64,000 bases of DNA from Pyrobaculum ferrireducens (GTDB taxonomy: Archaea; Thermoproteota; Thermoprotei; Thermoproteales; Thermoproteaceae). The stretch is from contig NC_016645.1 of the NCBI RefSeq assembly GCF_000234805.1, forward strand, positions 1,030,391 through 1,094,390, given 5' to 3'. Both the position numbers and the translations under genes were made by a program. The notes beneath the pieces were generated by a model. It made no database searches and was not told the DNA's origin. It saw nothing but the letters and a program-made list of their open reading frames with translations. Each line of letters starts with the position of its first letter. The first letter of the stretch is position 1. Below, in pieces: positions 23,674 to 32,159 of the stretch.

Positions 23674-24681
23674 GTGAAAGCTGGCGTAGAGCCAACCCCC
23701 CACATCCAGCCGCTCTCCGGCGAGCCGGACTGGGCCGGGGTGGCGCGGGAGATGGCTTTTGAAAACGCTTCTCTGACGCGGTTCTTCCTCTCGTGGCTGT
23801 CGGCGTATCTATGGGCGGCGGAGGGCGACAAGAGGGCCGTGGCCGACTTCCTCACCGCCGCGGTGATGGGAGACGGGAGTATACAGACGGCTGTTAGGAG
23901 GGAGGAAAGCGGCGTGGAGCTGGCTGGCGATGTGCGGCTGACGGTGGGCAGATTCTCGGCGAAGAGGAAGAAAAAAGAGGAGGCTGGGGCCATAACCCAC
24001 ATACACAAGGCGGCGCTGGCGCTGGCCGTTCTGAAGGCGGCTGGGCACGAGCCGGAGAGGGTGTACGCCAGGGCAAGGGGGGAGAGTCGGTGGTTCGAGC
24101 TGGAGTGGCGCATCGACGCGGCCAGGGGCTTTCTGTCCAACGCGTCTCTCTGGCTGTACGCGCCGGAGCTGGCCGGCGGAAACGACGAGATAAGGGTTAA
24201 GTACTCCAGGGCCCTGGAGGCCGTGGGCGTGGAGGCCCACATAAAGGACTTCACCGCGGAGGGCAAGAGGCCGAGGGCCAGGCTGGTGGTGAGGCTGGGC
24301 GGAGATACAGCTGAGTTCTCAATACGCCTGCAGAAAGGCAACATGGTAGAGCTTCGCTTCGGCACAACCAGCCGCGAGGAGGCCGAGCGTAGGGCGGCGG
24401 TGCTTAGGGCTGTGGGGGTGGGGGCCGATGTGAAGAGGACCTACCACAAATCCCGCAACCGTGACCAGTGGTATATAGTCGTCTCGACAAACGTCCTGGC
24501 CGCAGAGTCTGTGCACGAGGAGGTTAGAAAGGCAGTGGTGGAGTTCCTTCAGCGGTGCAGAGAGGCTGGCGCCCTCGAAGAGAAGACGTGTAGACGCCTA
24601 GCCGCAAAGATCGAGAGGGGCGTGCCGGAGTGGGGAGATATAAGATTCTCCCTATGGCTGAAAAAGACGGCGCCGTGGTAG
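23674..24681 (+). CDS. PaREP2b-like protein, N-terminal part (frame interrupted)
   Basis: A 335-residue fragment of what appears to be a Pyrobaculum PaREP2b repeat protein. Residues 60-75 read DFLTAAVMGDGSIQ, a GDG motif resembling a LAGLIDADG box; later parts alternate Arg-rich helices and strands (EEAERRAAVLRAVGVGADVK). The reading frame ends in KKTAPW. One base earlier in phase, the downstream frame begins KDGAVVVHYKPRD, so the two halves join exactly at the run CTGAAAAAGACGG. The start GTG at 23674 is uncertain. PaREP2b function is unknown. Confidence 0.55.
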   Translation: MKAGVEPTPHIQPLSGEPDWAGVAREMAFENASLTRFFLSWLSAYLWAAEGDKRAVADFLTAAVMGDGSIQTAVRREESGVELAGDVRLTVGRFSAKRKKKEEAGAITHIHKAALALAVLKAAGHEPERVYARARGESRWFELEWRIDAARGFLSNASLWLYAPELAGGNDEIRVKYSRALEAVGVEAHIKDFTAEGKRPRARLVVRLGGDTAEFSIRLQKGNMVELRFGTTSREEAERRAAVLRAVGVGADVKRTYHKSRNRDQWYIVVSTNVLAAESVHEEVRKAVVEFLQRCREAGALEEKTCRRLAAKIERGVPEWGDIRFSLWLKKTAPW

Positions 24682-25418
24682 TACACTACAAACCCAGAGA
24701 CCCGGAGTCCTACAACAAGGCTTTGGAGCTTCTGCGGGGGCTGGGCATGAGGGACACTTGCGAAGGCGGCTGGTGCCTCGTCCACTTCACGGCGAAGGAG
24801 CCGAGAAGAGGCGAGGAGGGCTACGTCTACATCACCGCCGACGGCCTCAGGTACATCGGCTGGCTCGCCCTACACGGAGAGGGAGAGGCGAAGACGAGAG
24901 CACAGTGGTTGAAGGAAATGCTCTTGAAGGAAGCCGAGGCAAAGGGTGTGGAGGTGCGTAGGCGGCTGGAGGAATACTTCCGGGAGGGAGAGCAGTGGGG
25001 CTCCGTGGAGCTACCGATAGAGAAGGAGGTCGAGGTTGAGGGCAGGAGGGTGAAGGTACGCGTCGAGGAAGTCGAGGCATGGAGAGAGAAGGGCGAGAAG
25101 AAGGAGCACCTAGTTGTCAGGATAAGAGCAAAGGTGGTTGAAGGAAACAGCGAAGTAGCGGTAGAGAAGGAGGCCAGGTTCTTCAAAAGCGGCGGCGTGA
25201 TTAAGGGCTATATAATTATACACGCCAGCGCCGAGGGTGGGCCGGATGCGGACTACGCGAGGACGGAGGCGGTGTTAATGGCGCTGGGCGTGGAGTCGTG
25301 GACGAGAGAGGAGAGGCAGATACACCTCACAGGCGGCGCCCTAGACGCCTTCATGCGCCTAGAGCCGGTGTGCGCCGCCCTGGGCATATGCAGAAAACTT
25401 AGAAACACACATCTGTAA
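24630..25418 (+). CDS. PaREP2b-like protein, C-terminal part (frame interrupted)
   Basis: A 262-residue frame overlapping the preceding one by 52 bp. From residue 10 it shows the repeat-family sequence as I remember it: YKPRDPESYNKALELLRGLG, CLVHFTAKEP, YVYITADGLRYIGWLALHGE, then a charged helix AQWLKEMLLKEAEAKG, a beta-rich part and a C-terminus LDAFMRLEPVCAALGICR. It probably has no start of its own (the GTG at 24630 lies inside the first half) and is expressed only after a frameshift, or not at all. The 120 bp between it and tRNA-Leu show no gene. Confidence 0.55.
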   Translation: MGRYKILPMAEKDGAVVVHYKPRDPESYNKALELLRGLGMRDTCEGGWCLVHFTAKEPRRGEEGYVYITADGLRYIGWLALHGEGEAKTRAQWLKEMLLKEAEAKGVEVRRRLEEYFREGEQWGSVELPIEKEVEVEGRRVKVRVEEVEAWREKGEKKEHLVVRIRAKVVEGNSEVAVEKEARFFKSGGVIKGYIIIHASAEGGPDADYARTEAVLMALGVESWTREERQIHLTGGALDAFMRLEPVCAALGICRKLRNTHL

Positions 25419-25535
25419 AATACGGAAGTAGTCTGGCCCGGTTCAAGGCTTGCTCTCCACCCTATCTGAAGCGTCCAGCTCCTACTTCCCTTATCGATCG
25501 CGGCAAACCCGCTTGTTTAATTTCCAATAAAATAG

Positions 25536-25639
25536 TGGTGCGGGGGGTGGGATTTCTGGGCGGCGCCGCCTGAACCCACGCAGGCCTACGCCACAGGGTC
25601 TTAAGCCCTGCCCCTTTGACCTGGCTCGGGCACCCCCGC
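25536..25639 (-). tRNA. tRNA-Leu (UAA) with T-loop intron
   Basis: On the minus strand the 5' acceptor GCGGGGG starts at 25639 and pairs with CCCCCGC, followed by A73 (25539) and an encoded CCA (25538-25536). The anticodon stem encloses the loop CTTAAGA, anticodon UAA, and a long variable arm follows as in leucine tRNAs. The T stem GTGGG/CCCAC encloses 23 bases instead of 7, so a 16-nt intron (GC-rich, containing GGCGGCGCCGCC) sits in the T loop. CTTAAAATT lies about 25 bp upstream as TATA box. Confidence 0.88.
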
Positions 25640-25838
25640 CCAGTGCCAAATGGATACAGAATTTTAAGTTTTTCACTAGTGGGATCGCGGTGGATCTCAT
25701 CGAGACGCCCAGAGCACGCCCCGTCCTAATCTTTAATGGTAAGGGACGTTTCTAATATCCCTAAGTAGAGTTTATTGAGAAGAGGATTGTTAAGTGGAAA
25801 TAGGGAAGACCTCACCGATTTGTTAATACTCTTCTGCC

Positions 25839-26006
25839 CTATCCACATGCACATCCCCCACCTGTGCTACCCATGACGATTTTGTTCTCGGCCATGAGTT
25901 TCGACCAGCATTCTGGACACACCAGAGCGGGGCCTCTGTCTTTTATGTTGGCCTCTAGAAGTGGGGTGTCCTCCCTGCCGCAGATCGCGCATCTATAGAC
26001 GGCCAT
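25839..26006 (-). CDS. Small zinc-ribbon protein
   Basis: A 55-residue protein with two CxxC pairs: CAICGRE at residues 6-9 and CPECWSK near residue 31, plus a C-terminal GGGCACG tail. The spacing fits a treble-clef or rubredoxin-like zinc knuckle. Function unknown. The ATG at 26006 gives a compact protein and has an AT-rich TTTTATTTTC box about 25 bp upstream; a much longer frame through 26387 overlaps the gamma-glutamyltransferase gene and is not real. The 200 bp between it and tRNA-Leu hold only short frames. Confidence 0.65.
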   Translation of the reverse strand: MAVYRCAICGREDTPLLEANIKDRGPALVCPECWSKLMAENKIVMGSTGGGCACG

Positions 26007-26041
26007 GTGTGTATATGGGTGCGAAAATAAAATTTTTCCCG

Positions 26042-27430
26042 CTATAGCCCCAGCGCCAATCCATCTCCTCTTATGTCTGCCACCGCGGCGACGCCGCCGT
26101 GCCTCTTTGCCACAAGCGCCGCGACGCCCAATCTGCTGGGGTATTTCACAACTGTGACCCCGGGGCCCCTTTCCCACCCCTCCTCTGCCTGGGCCTCCCA
26201 CCCTCCTGTCCATATGAAGCGCGGGGCCCAGACGGCGGCGCGGGGGTCCATGCCGTACCAGACGACGTTTTGTATCAGCTGGGCGTATATAGCCGGTCTG
26301 TAGTGGCCCGCGCTTGCTCCAAGTGCGTAGATCTCTCCTCCGCGCTCCATGACCACTGCCGAGAGCGTGTGGGCGGGGCGCCTCCACGGGGCGGCTTTAT
26401 TCAGCCCCTTCGTGAAGTCGCCTGCTCTGTTGTTGAATGTCATGCCCCACTTCGGATCTGTAAAGCCCGACCCAAAGGGGTAGTAGAGGGACTGGATGGC
26501 GGAGACAACGAGCTCCCCGTCCCCCGCGGCTAGGTACGTGGTTCCGGGCGTCGGCTCGGGGGCCTCTGCCTCCCCCAGCTCGAGGCGCCCCGCCAGTATG
26601 TCGCCTAGCGGCACCTCGCCGTCGTGTAGATAGGCGTCTCTCGCCCAGTGGGCCTTTCTCAAAGCCGCGATGGTATTTCTCAGCCTGGCGTAGCTAAAGG
26701 CCCCCTCCGCCCTCTCCGCCAGCTTAACTGTCAGCAGTACGGCGAACCCCAGGGAGGGGGGCGGGGCCTCGTATATAGTCCAGTCGCCGTATGTTATATA
26801 CAGCGGCGGCTTGACCTCCGGCCTATATCTAGCAAAATCCTCAACCTCGAAATACCCGTGTAGCAGATCCTTGGCGATTTCCTCGTAGAAGACGTGGGGG
26901 CCCTCTCTAACTGCCCTCCACAGCTTGAGAAGGGGCTCAATTCTGTAGGGCGCGCCGGGCGCCGCTGGGAGGCTTAGGTAGACGCCTCCGCCCGGGTCGG
27001 CATCCAGCACGTCTCTATACTTCGCCACAGCGGAGGCTAGGGAGGGGTGCAGGGTGGCCTCCTCCATGAAGCTGACCGCGATGTCCACCACCCTCTCCCA
27101 TGACAACACACCATGTCTCCTATGGAGCTCGTGGAGCCCGGCCAGGTAGCCGGGCACAACCGCCGACGGAAGGCCTCTGCGCGGCGGGGCTTCTGGCACC
27201 CGGCGCGGGGCCCAGCCAAGCCCAAGCACGGCCTCTGTCTTCCCCCCGTCGTGCACCAGGGCTAGGAAGTCGCCTCCGACGCCGCCTAGATGGGGCAGTG
27301 TGTATGTCAAAACAGCGGAGGCCGCCGCGGCGGCGTCTGCGGCGTTTCCGCCAGCCTTATAGGCCTCGTAGCCGGCTCTAGTTGCTAGGTAGCTCTCGGT
27401 GGCTATGGCGAAGCGCCTTCCGAGATACAT
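26042..27430 (-). CDS. Gamma-glutamyltransferase family protein
   Basis: A 462-residue Ntn hydrolase of the gamma-glutamyltranspeptidase family. The N-terminal part has AGYEAYKAGGNAADAAAAAS and HLGGVGGDFLALVHD, the family's signature; the autocleavage site with its catalytic Thr is PGTTYLAAGDGELV (near residue 295); then IQSLYYPFGSGF and MTFNNRAGDF follow. It is shorter than secreted bacterial enzymes (about 550) and has no signal peptide, so it is cytosolic. Archaeal members may act on gamma-glutamyl peptides or cephalosporin-like amides; the substrate is open. The start ATG at 27430 is close to a TATA-like TTTTTAAATAG. Confidence 0.85.
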   Translation of the reverse strand: MYLGRRFAIATESYLATRAGYEAYKAGGNAADAAAAASAVLTYTLPHLGGVGGDFLALVHDGGKTEAVLGLGWAPRRVPEAPPRRGLPSAVVPGYLAGLHELHRRHGVLSWERVVDIAVSFMEEATLHPSLASAVAKYRDVLDADPGGGVYLSLPAAPGAPYRIEPLLKLWRAVREGPHVFYEEIAKDLLHGYFEVEDFARYRPEVKPPLYITYGDWTIYEAPPPSLGFAVLLTVKLAERAEGAFSYARLRNTIAALRKAHWARDAYLHDGEVPLGDILAGRLELGEAEAPEPTPGTTYLAAGDGELVVSAIQSLYYPFGSGFTDPKWGMTFNNRAGDFTKGLNKAAPWRRPAHTLSAVVMERGGEIYALGASAGHYRPAIYAQLIQNVVWYGMDPRAAVWAPRFIWTGGWEAQAEEGWERGPGVTVVKYPSRLGVAALVAKRHGGVAAVADIRGDGLALGL

Positions 27431-27468
27431 TATCTATTTAAAAATGTGCCGTATATCAACTTGAACCC

Positions 27469-27528
27469 CCGGTTCCCCGCCCGCCTGACGCACCCGCGTC
27501 ACGGGTGTGGGCGTGAGGGCGGAGCCGG
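27469..27528. other. Long GC-rich hairpin between guaA and the GGT gene
   Basis: CCGG at 27469 pairs with CCGG at 27525, and the intervening arms pair nearly throughout, including CCGCCC with GGGCGG and a closing CACCCG/CGGGTG with loop CGTCA. The stem is about 27 bp with small bulges. It lies in a 116-bp gap between two minus-strand genes. It could be a structured leader of the gamma-glutamyltransferase mRNA, a processing site or a small RNA; an ACA follows on the plus strand at about 27541. Confidence 0.5.
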
Positions 27529-27546
27529 TAGGGCCGACCGCACATC

Positions 27547-29064
27547 TCAACATGGCTCTATTGTCGAGGGGGGTTTGGACGTAATGGCGTAGGTCACCAT
27601 GGTTACCTCGGGGATTTCTGAAGTTATCCTGCTGGATATCTTCTCGAGGACTTCGTAAGGCACTCTCGACCAGTCGGCCGTCATGGCGTCTTCGCTTTCT
27701 ACAATTCTTACCGTCACCACGTACCCCTCGGCACGTCTATCCCCCTTTACCCCCACCCACTTGTCGTCGCCGACTACGGCAAAGGCTTGCCACACCTTTC
27801 TCAAGACGCCGGCCCTCGCCAGCTCCTCCTCTACTATCTTTGTGGCTTTTCTCACAATTGCCAGCTTTTCTCTGGTAAAGGGTCCTACCACCCTCACCGC
27901 GAGGCCGGGGCCGGGGAAGGGCTGTCTGTAAACCACCTCGTCCGGCAACCCGAGGGCCTTCGCAATTTTTCTAACCTCGTCTTTGTAAAAATCCCTAAGC
28001 GGCTCCACCAGCTCAAGTTTAAACCATGGAGGCAGGCCGGCGACGTTGTGGTGGCTTTTTATCTTGTCCGCTCCCTTTACCGCCCCGCTTTCCACAACGT
28101 CGGGGTACAGAGTGCCCTGTGCTAGATACCTGGCGTCTCTGATGCCAGAGACGACTTCGGTAAAGATCTGGGCAAACGTCTCGCCGACGATGCGCCTCTT
28201 TTCTTCACAGTCGGCTACCCCCTCGAGCTTTTCTAGAAAGCGCCCCTTCGCGTCGACGTATATCACGTCTATGCCTATGGATCTCAGCAGAGCCACGGCC
28301 TTCTCAGGCTCCCCCTCTCTAAAGAGACCGTGGTCTACGAAGACCGCCTTGGCCCGACTCCCCACGGCCTTGTGCACCAGCACTGCGGTGACTGTGCTGT
28401 CTACCCCACCGCTGACGGCTACAATCACCTGCCCTTCCCTTACTCTTTCTCTTATCTCCTCGACAATCCGGGTAATGTGGTCCTCGGGCCTCCAGCTCTC
28501 CTTAACTCCGGCTATTCTTCTGGCGAAGTTTTCCAGCAACAAGGCGCCTTTAGCCGTGTGGTTTACCTCTGGGTGGAACTGCACCCCGTATATATGCCCT
28601 TTCCTCATCGCAGCTATGTAGCCGTTTTCGCTTACCGCCAGGATTTCAAAACCAGGCGGCGGCTCCTCTACGTAGTCGCCGTGGCTCATCCAGACAACCT
28701 CCTCGTCGCCCCACCCCTCAAGCAGGGGGTCTCTGGCCACCACCTTCACGAGGGTTCTGCCGTATTCGCCCTTGCCGCGCGCCACCCTCCCCCCCATTTT
28801 CTTGGCTATTAGCTGGTGGCCGTAGCATATGCCAAGGACGGGTTTGCCTAGCTCAAATATCTCCGTGGGGACATCTGGCGACGGCGACTCGTAGACGGAG
28901 CTGGGGCCGCCGGATAGTATCACCGCCTTTACTTCCCCCTCCCTTGCCTTTTCCACCGCGTTTTCCGGCGTTGTTATTTCCGCGTATACCCCGGCGTCCC
29001 TCACCCTCCTTGCGATTAAGTGCGCATACTGGCCGCCGAAGTTAACCACCAGGATCTTCTCCAC
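27547..29064 (-). CDS. guaA: GMP synthase (glutamine-hydrolysing), single chain
   Basis: A 505-residue GMP synthase. The class I glutamine amidotransferase domain comes first (GICYGHQL with the nucleophilic Cys near residue 78, and FHPEVNHT with catalytic His/Glu near 165), then the PP-loop synthetase domain with SGGVDSTV near 220, FVDHGLFREGE, and the C-terminal dimerisation domain (FPGPGLAVRV, ending RITSEIPEV...PSTIEPC). It converts XMP to GMP. Many euryarchaea split the two domains into separate genes; here they are fused as in bacteria. It follows pus10 on the same strand with a 27-bp gap. Confidence 0.96.
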   Translation of the reverse strand: MEKILVVNFGGQYAHLIARRVRDAGVYAEITTPENAVEKAREGEVKAVILSGGPSSVYESPSPDVPTEIFELGKPVLGICYGHQLIAKKMGGRVARGKGEYGRTLVKVVARDPLLEGWGDEEVVWMSHGDYVEEPPPGFEILAVSENGYIAAMRKGHIYGVQFHPEVNHTAKGALLLENFARRIAGVKESWRPEDHITRIVEEIRERVREGQVIVAVSGGVDSTVTAVLVHKAVGSRAKAVFVDHGLFREGEPEKAVALLRSIGIDVIYVDAKGRFLEKLEGVADCEEKRRIVGETFAQIFTEVVSGIRDARYLAQGTLYPDVVESGAVKGADKIKSHHNVAGLPPWFKLELVEPLRDFYKDEVRKIAKALGLPDEVVYRQPFPGPGLAVRVVGPFTREKLAIVRKATKIVEEELARAGVLRKVWQAFAVVGDDKWVGVKGDRRAEGYVVTVRIVESEDAMTADWSRVPYEVLEKISSRITSEIPEVTMVTYAITSKPPSTIEPC

Positions 29065-29091
29065 TGGCTCATGAATGTGGCTGTTAAAAAA

Positions 29092-30336
29092 CTATTCAAC
29101 TGCCAAGACGTCTAGTTCCAGGACTTCTAAGTATGTGTTTAAAATTTCAGAGACGCTGGGTTTCGTCCTGCCGCCGTCTCCGTGGATGAACTCCTTGACG
29201 TAGAGGCCGCCTTGGCACCTGACGTATAGCTCAAACACGTGGGGGGACACGAGTCTCCACGCCAACTCGTAGACCATCCTAACCCTCTTCTTCCTTGGGC
29301 TCAACCTCTTTATTCTCCTGGGCGTGAGCTGGGTTACCGTCTTCCCAGACAGCTCACCAAGCTTGTTGAGCTCCTCGGCGGAGAGCTCCCTCTCTGAGAG
29401 TACAAGCGCCCGGTAAAGCTTTACGTCTGTCTTCGCCTTTTCCTTCAGCCGCCTAACCTCCTCCCTAGTGGTAAAGGTGCTGGGGATGAAGATGACGTCG
29501 TCGTCTTTAAGCGGAGGCACGGAGCCGCGGTACTTTACCGGTTGCTTTACCTCCACCACGAGTTGTCTGCCGGTGCCCAGCATTCTTGCGTCGCTGTCCT
29601 CCCTACCCGAGACGTGGACGACGTGCTCGCCTCCGCCAAATACGTCTTTTACATATGCAAGCTTCTCGGTAAGGGTTGTCTTTACATCTCCAAATTTCTT
29701 TGCCTGCGACACGCGGCGGCTAAGCTTTAGATAGACGCCCCCTATCAACACCGGGTTTCTCTCGACCGAGGCTTTGCCGGTGACGAGGTCGATTCTTACC
29801 ACGACATTTGGCCTAAGTTTATCTACACGCTTACCGGTAAGATGTCTCAAAAGCTCTTTACCAATCCGCCTATTTATCTCGTGCTTAATTGACTCGCCGG
29901 TCGTGATTAGAAACTTCTTAACCACCTGAGACTCCCGGTCAAGCACCTCCCTCGGAATAGTTGTACCAACCGCGAAGCTGTTGAAATCAACTTCCGACAG
30001 TAGGGGGAGCGCCGCGTCTGCATATTTCTCCACCTCCGTGAGGAGGCCGCCGCATATGTAGCAACTCTCCTCCTCCACCTTAATCCCTACGCTTGCCAGA
30101 AACCTTCTTGTCGGCTTGTGTACCTTTGCCAGCGCCGTGAGGTCCCTTACGACGTCTTTTCCCTTTCTGTAATCGTTGACAAGCGTCATGTGGAGTATTG
30201 TCTTAATCGCGATCCCCCTCTCCGCGTTCTCCACGCCGTGGCCAAGCTGGGCGAAGAGCCGGCCTAGGCACGAGTCGCAGAGCGGGTACTCTCTAATAAC
30301 CTCTAGAGCTTTGTCAAGTATCTCCACGGAGGCCAA
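29092..30336 (-). CDS. pus10: tRNA pseudouridine synthase Pus10
   Basis: A 414-residue Pus10, which makes pseudouridine 54 and 55 in archaeal tRNA. The N-terminal THUMP-like part carries two CxxC pairs (YPLCDSCLGRLF near 18-26; ESCYICGGLL near 90-97) that bind zinc. The catalytic C-terminal part contains GREDSDARMLGTGRQLVVEV with the catalytic Asp, PVKYRGS, and the end LYVRCQGGLYVKEFIHGDGGRT. It lies directly downstream of a TrmY-like gene (9-bp gap), whose product would methylate pseudouridine 54, so the two likely form one modification module. Confidence 0.93.
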   Translation of the reverse strand: MASVEILDKALEVIREYPLCDSCLGRLFAQLGHGVENAERGIAIKTILHMTLVNDYRKGKDVVRDLTALAKVHKPTRRFLASVGIKVEEESCYICGGLLTEVEKYADAALPLLSEVDFNSFAVGTTIPREVLDRESQVVKKFLITTGESIKHEINRRIGKELLRHLTGKRVDKLRPNVVVRIDLVTGKASVERNPVLIGGVYLKLSRRVSQAKKFGDVKTTLTEKLAYVKDVFGGGEHVVHVSGREDSDARMLGTGRQLVVEVKQPVKYRGSVPPLKDDDVIFIPSTFTTREEVRRLKEKAKTDVKLYRALVLSERELSAEELNKLGELSGKTVTQLTPRRIKRLSPRKKRVRMVYELAWRLVSPHVFELYVRCQGGLYVKEFIHGDGGRTKPSVSEILNTYLEVLELDVLAVE

Positions 30337-30345
30337 ACCTAGTGG

Positions 30346-30825
30346 CTATATAACTATTTGCATACCTCTTAGCAATCTGTCCGTCGTTATGTTAACAACC
30401 ACGACTTGGTGATGGGGCGGCAGCGCCCCGATATTCAAGCCGCAGTCGGGCTTTATTCCCGCCGCCTCCAGCTCTATTACGTAGGTATAGGGCGGCTTGG
30501 GGAGGCAGCTAGTGACTTGAGATGGGCCCACCACGACGCCAGCTGTAAGGTCTCTACTGCCCTTCTTAACCACGACGCCCTCTTGACGCCCTTGAGAAAA
30601 GGCCTTCTTTAGGAAGCCTATTGCCGACTCTTCGTCTGGGAATAGTCTCTTTACCCTCTCGCCTACTATCTTTACCGCCTTATCAACATCCCTTAGGTAG
30701 AAGACAGCCTCTGCGTCTTTCCTGACGCCGTTTGACACCAGCAACGCGGCAACGAGTATTTTGGCGTGTAGGTGAGGCTCCGCCTGGAACTTCGACGTGG
30801 AGGTGGTGATTAGGAATCTCCTCAC
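30346..30825 (-). CDS. TrmY-like SPOUT methyltransferase (DUF358)
   Basis: A 159-residue protein similar to TrmY, which methylates N1 of pseudouridine 54 in tRNA. The match is clearest in ALLVSNGVRKDAEAVFYL and KRLFPDEESAIGFLKKAF; the late GxxxG-type knot region reads VVGPSQVT and GLNIGALPPHHQVVVVNI. It is shorter than euryarchaeal TrmY (about 200). ATG at 30825 overlaps the ffh stop by 4 bp, and pus10 follows after 9 bp. The adjacency with pus10, which makes the substrate, supports the call. Confidence 0.72.
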   Translation of the reverse strand: MRRFLITTSTSKFQAEPHLHAKILVAALLVSNGVRKDAEAVFYLRDVDKAVKIVGERVKRLFPDEESAIGFLKKAFSQGRQEGVVVKKGSRDLTAGVVVGPSQVTSCLPKPPYTYVIELEAAGIKPDCGLNIGALPPHHQVVVVNITTDRLLRGMQIVI

Positions 30826-32123
30826 CTGGGCATCCTAAGGCGGAGCTGGCGCTTCAGGGTTTTAGACATCTTCCTCAAATTTTCGTATACTGTGAGCATC
30901 TCTTTTACGTCCTTCGGCGTCACGCCGGCGCCCAACGCGATGCGGCGGATGCGGGAGGCGTTTAGAACGTCGGGGTTTTTCAACTCCTCCCTAGTCATTG
31001 AGCTGAGGATGGCGCGCCACTTCTTCAAATTTTTCTGGGATAGCTCTATCTGCTCCTCAGATATCTTGGCCGCTATGCCGCCGGGCAGTAGCTGGAAAAC
31101 TTTACTCAGCGGCCCGAGTTTTAGTAAGCTGTCAATCTGCTTTTTGAAAGTAAGAAGGTCTAGCTTTCCCGACTCTATCTCCTCTAGAACCTCCTCTTCT
31201 TCGAACACCGCCTTTATCTTCTCCACGAGGGCGTCGAGGTCGCCCATACCCAGCACCCTTGCCACGAACTTCCTTGGGTGGAACGGCTCAAACTCGTCTA
31301 CGTCCTCCCCCACGCCTATGAACTTCACCCTGGCCCCGGTCTTGGCCACCGCCGCCAGGGCGCCGCCGCCGCGGGCTGTGCTGTCCATCTTAGTGATGAT
31401 TACGGAGTGTATGGGGAGGTATTTCATAAAGGCCTCTGCCTGGGCCGCCGCCAGTTTGCCCACCGTGGCGTCTATGACTAGCATAACCTCGTCGGGGCCC
31501 ACCGCGTCGTATATAGCCTTGACCTCCTGTAGCAATGCCTCCTCGTTTCTGTGGCGGCCTGCCGTGTCTACAATAACCACGTCCATATTCCTGAAGTTCT
31601 GTACACCTCTCTTTGCTATCTCCACCGCGTCCTTCTCATCCCTCTCGCCGTAGAAAGGCACCCCTATCCTCTCCGCCAGCTGCCTCAGCTGGTCAAACGC
31701 CGCGGGTCTTATGGTGTCCGTCTCCACGAGACCCACCTTGTAGCCCCTCTTGGCGAGGTACTTGGCGAGCTTAGCCGCAGTCGTGGTTTTGCCGCTACCC
31801 TCGACCCCGAGTAGTAAAACCACGTAGGGCCTCTTTACTGGTTTAAACTCCGGCGTCTGCTCGCCGCCGAGTAGCTTTACCAACTCGTCGTAAAGCACGT
31901 ATATGAGGTATTCCCTGGGCGGGATGCCGGCCGGCGGCTTCTCCTCTTTTATTCTCTTTACCGCATTTTCGGTAAAGGACTTTACCAAGTCGAGGGGCAC
32001 GTCGGCTTTTAATAGAGTGCGCTGAATCTCGCGGGAGAGCTCTTGTAGAGTTGCCTCGTCTATATACTCGACGCCTCTTATCTTCTCGATTAGCTTGCTG
32101 AATATCTCTGAGAGGGCCTTCAC
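30822..32123 (-). CDS. ffh: Signal recognition particle protein SRP54
   Basis: A 433-residue SRP54/Ffh GTPase. The N domain is followed by the G domain with LLGVEGSGKTT (near 103-112), DTIRPAAFDQLRQLAE, VDTAGRHRNEEAL and TKMDSTARGGGALA, and then the methionine-poor archaeal M domain with the RNA-binding end SRIRRIALGAGVTPKDVKEML. It pairs with 7S RNA and SRP19 (gene at 51086) in targeting membrane and secreted proteins. GTG start at 32123 with TATA-like ATTATTAATAC upstream. It leads an operon with the TrmY-like gene, pus10 and perhaps guaA. Confidence 0.96.
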   Translation of the reverse strand: MKALSEIFSKLIEKIRGVEYIDEATLQELSREIQRTLLKADVPLDLVKSFTENAVKRIKEEKPPAGIPPREYLIYVLYDELVKLLGGEQTPEFKPVKRPYVVLLLGVEGSGKTTTAAKLAKYLAKRGYKVGLVETDTIRPAAFDQLRQLAERIGVPFYGERDEKDAVEIAKRGVQNFRNMDVVIVDTAGRHRNEEALLQEVKAIYDAVGPDEVMLVIDATVGKLAAAQAEAFMKYLPIHSVIITKMDSTARGGGALAAVAKTGARVKFIGVGEDVDEFEPFHPRKFVARVLGMGDLDALVEKIKAVFEEEEVLEEIESGKLDLLTFKKQIDSLLKLGPLSKVFQLLPGGIAAKISEEQIELSQKNLKKWRAILSSMTREELKNPDVLNASRIRRIALGAGVTPKDVKEMLTVYENLRKMSKTLKRQLRLRMPR

Positions 32124-32159
32124 ACAAGTAGGCGTGTCTGAGTATTAATAATTTCCGTG

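Noticed and set aside
23538-23762. 74-codon frame before the PaREP2b locus
   Set aside because: Arg/Ala/Pro-rich composition and full overlap with the next frame; more likely GC-rich leader DNA.
25640-25838. Short frames between tRNA-Leu and the zinc-ribbon gene
   Set aside because: Fragments of about 20-25 codons with no start, promoter or family likeness; may be remnants but cannot be supported.
25839-26387. Long frame extending the zinc-ribbon gene upstream
   Set aside because: The first two thirds are an antisense-phase shadow of the gamma-glutamyltransferase gene with Arg/Gly-rich sequence; the zinc-ribbon protein starts at 26006.
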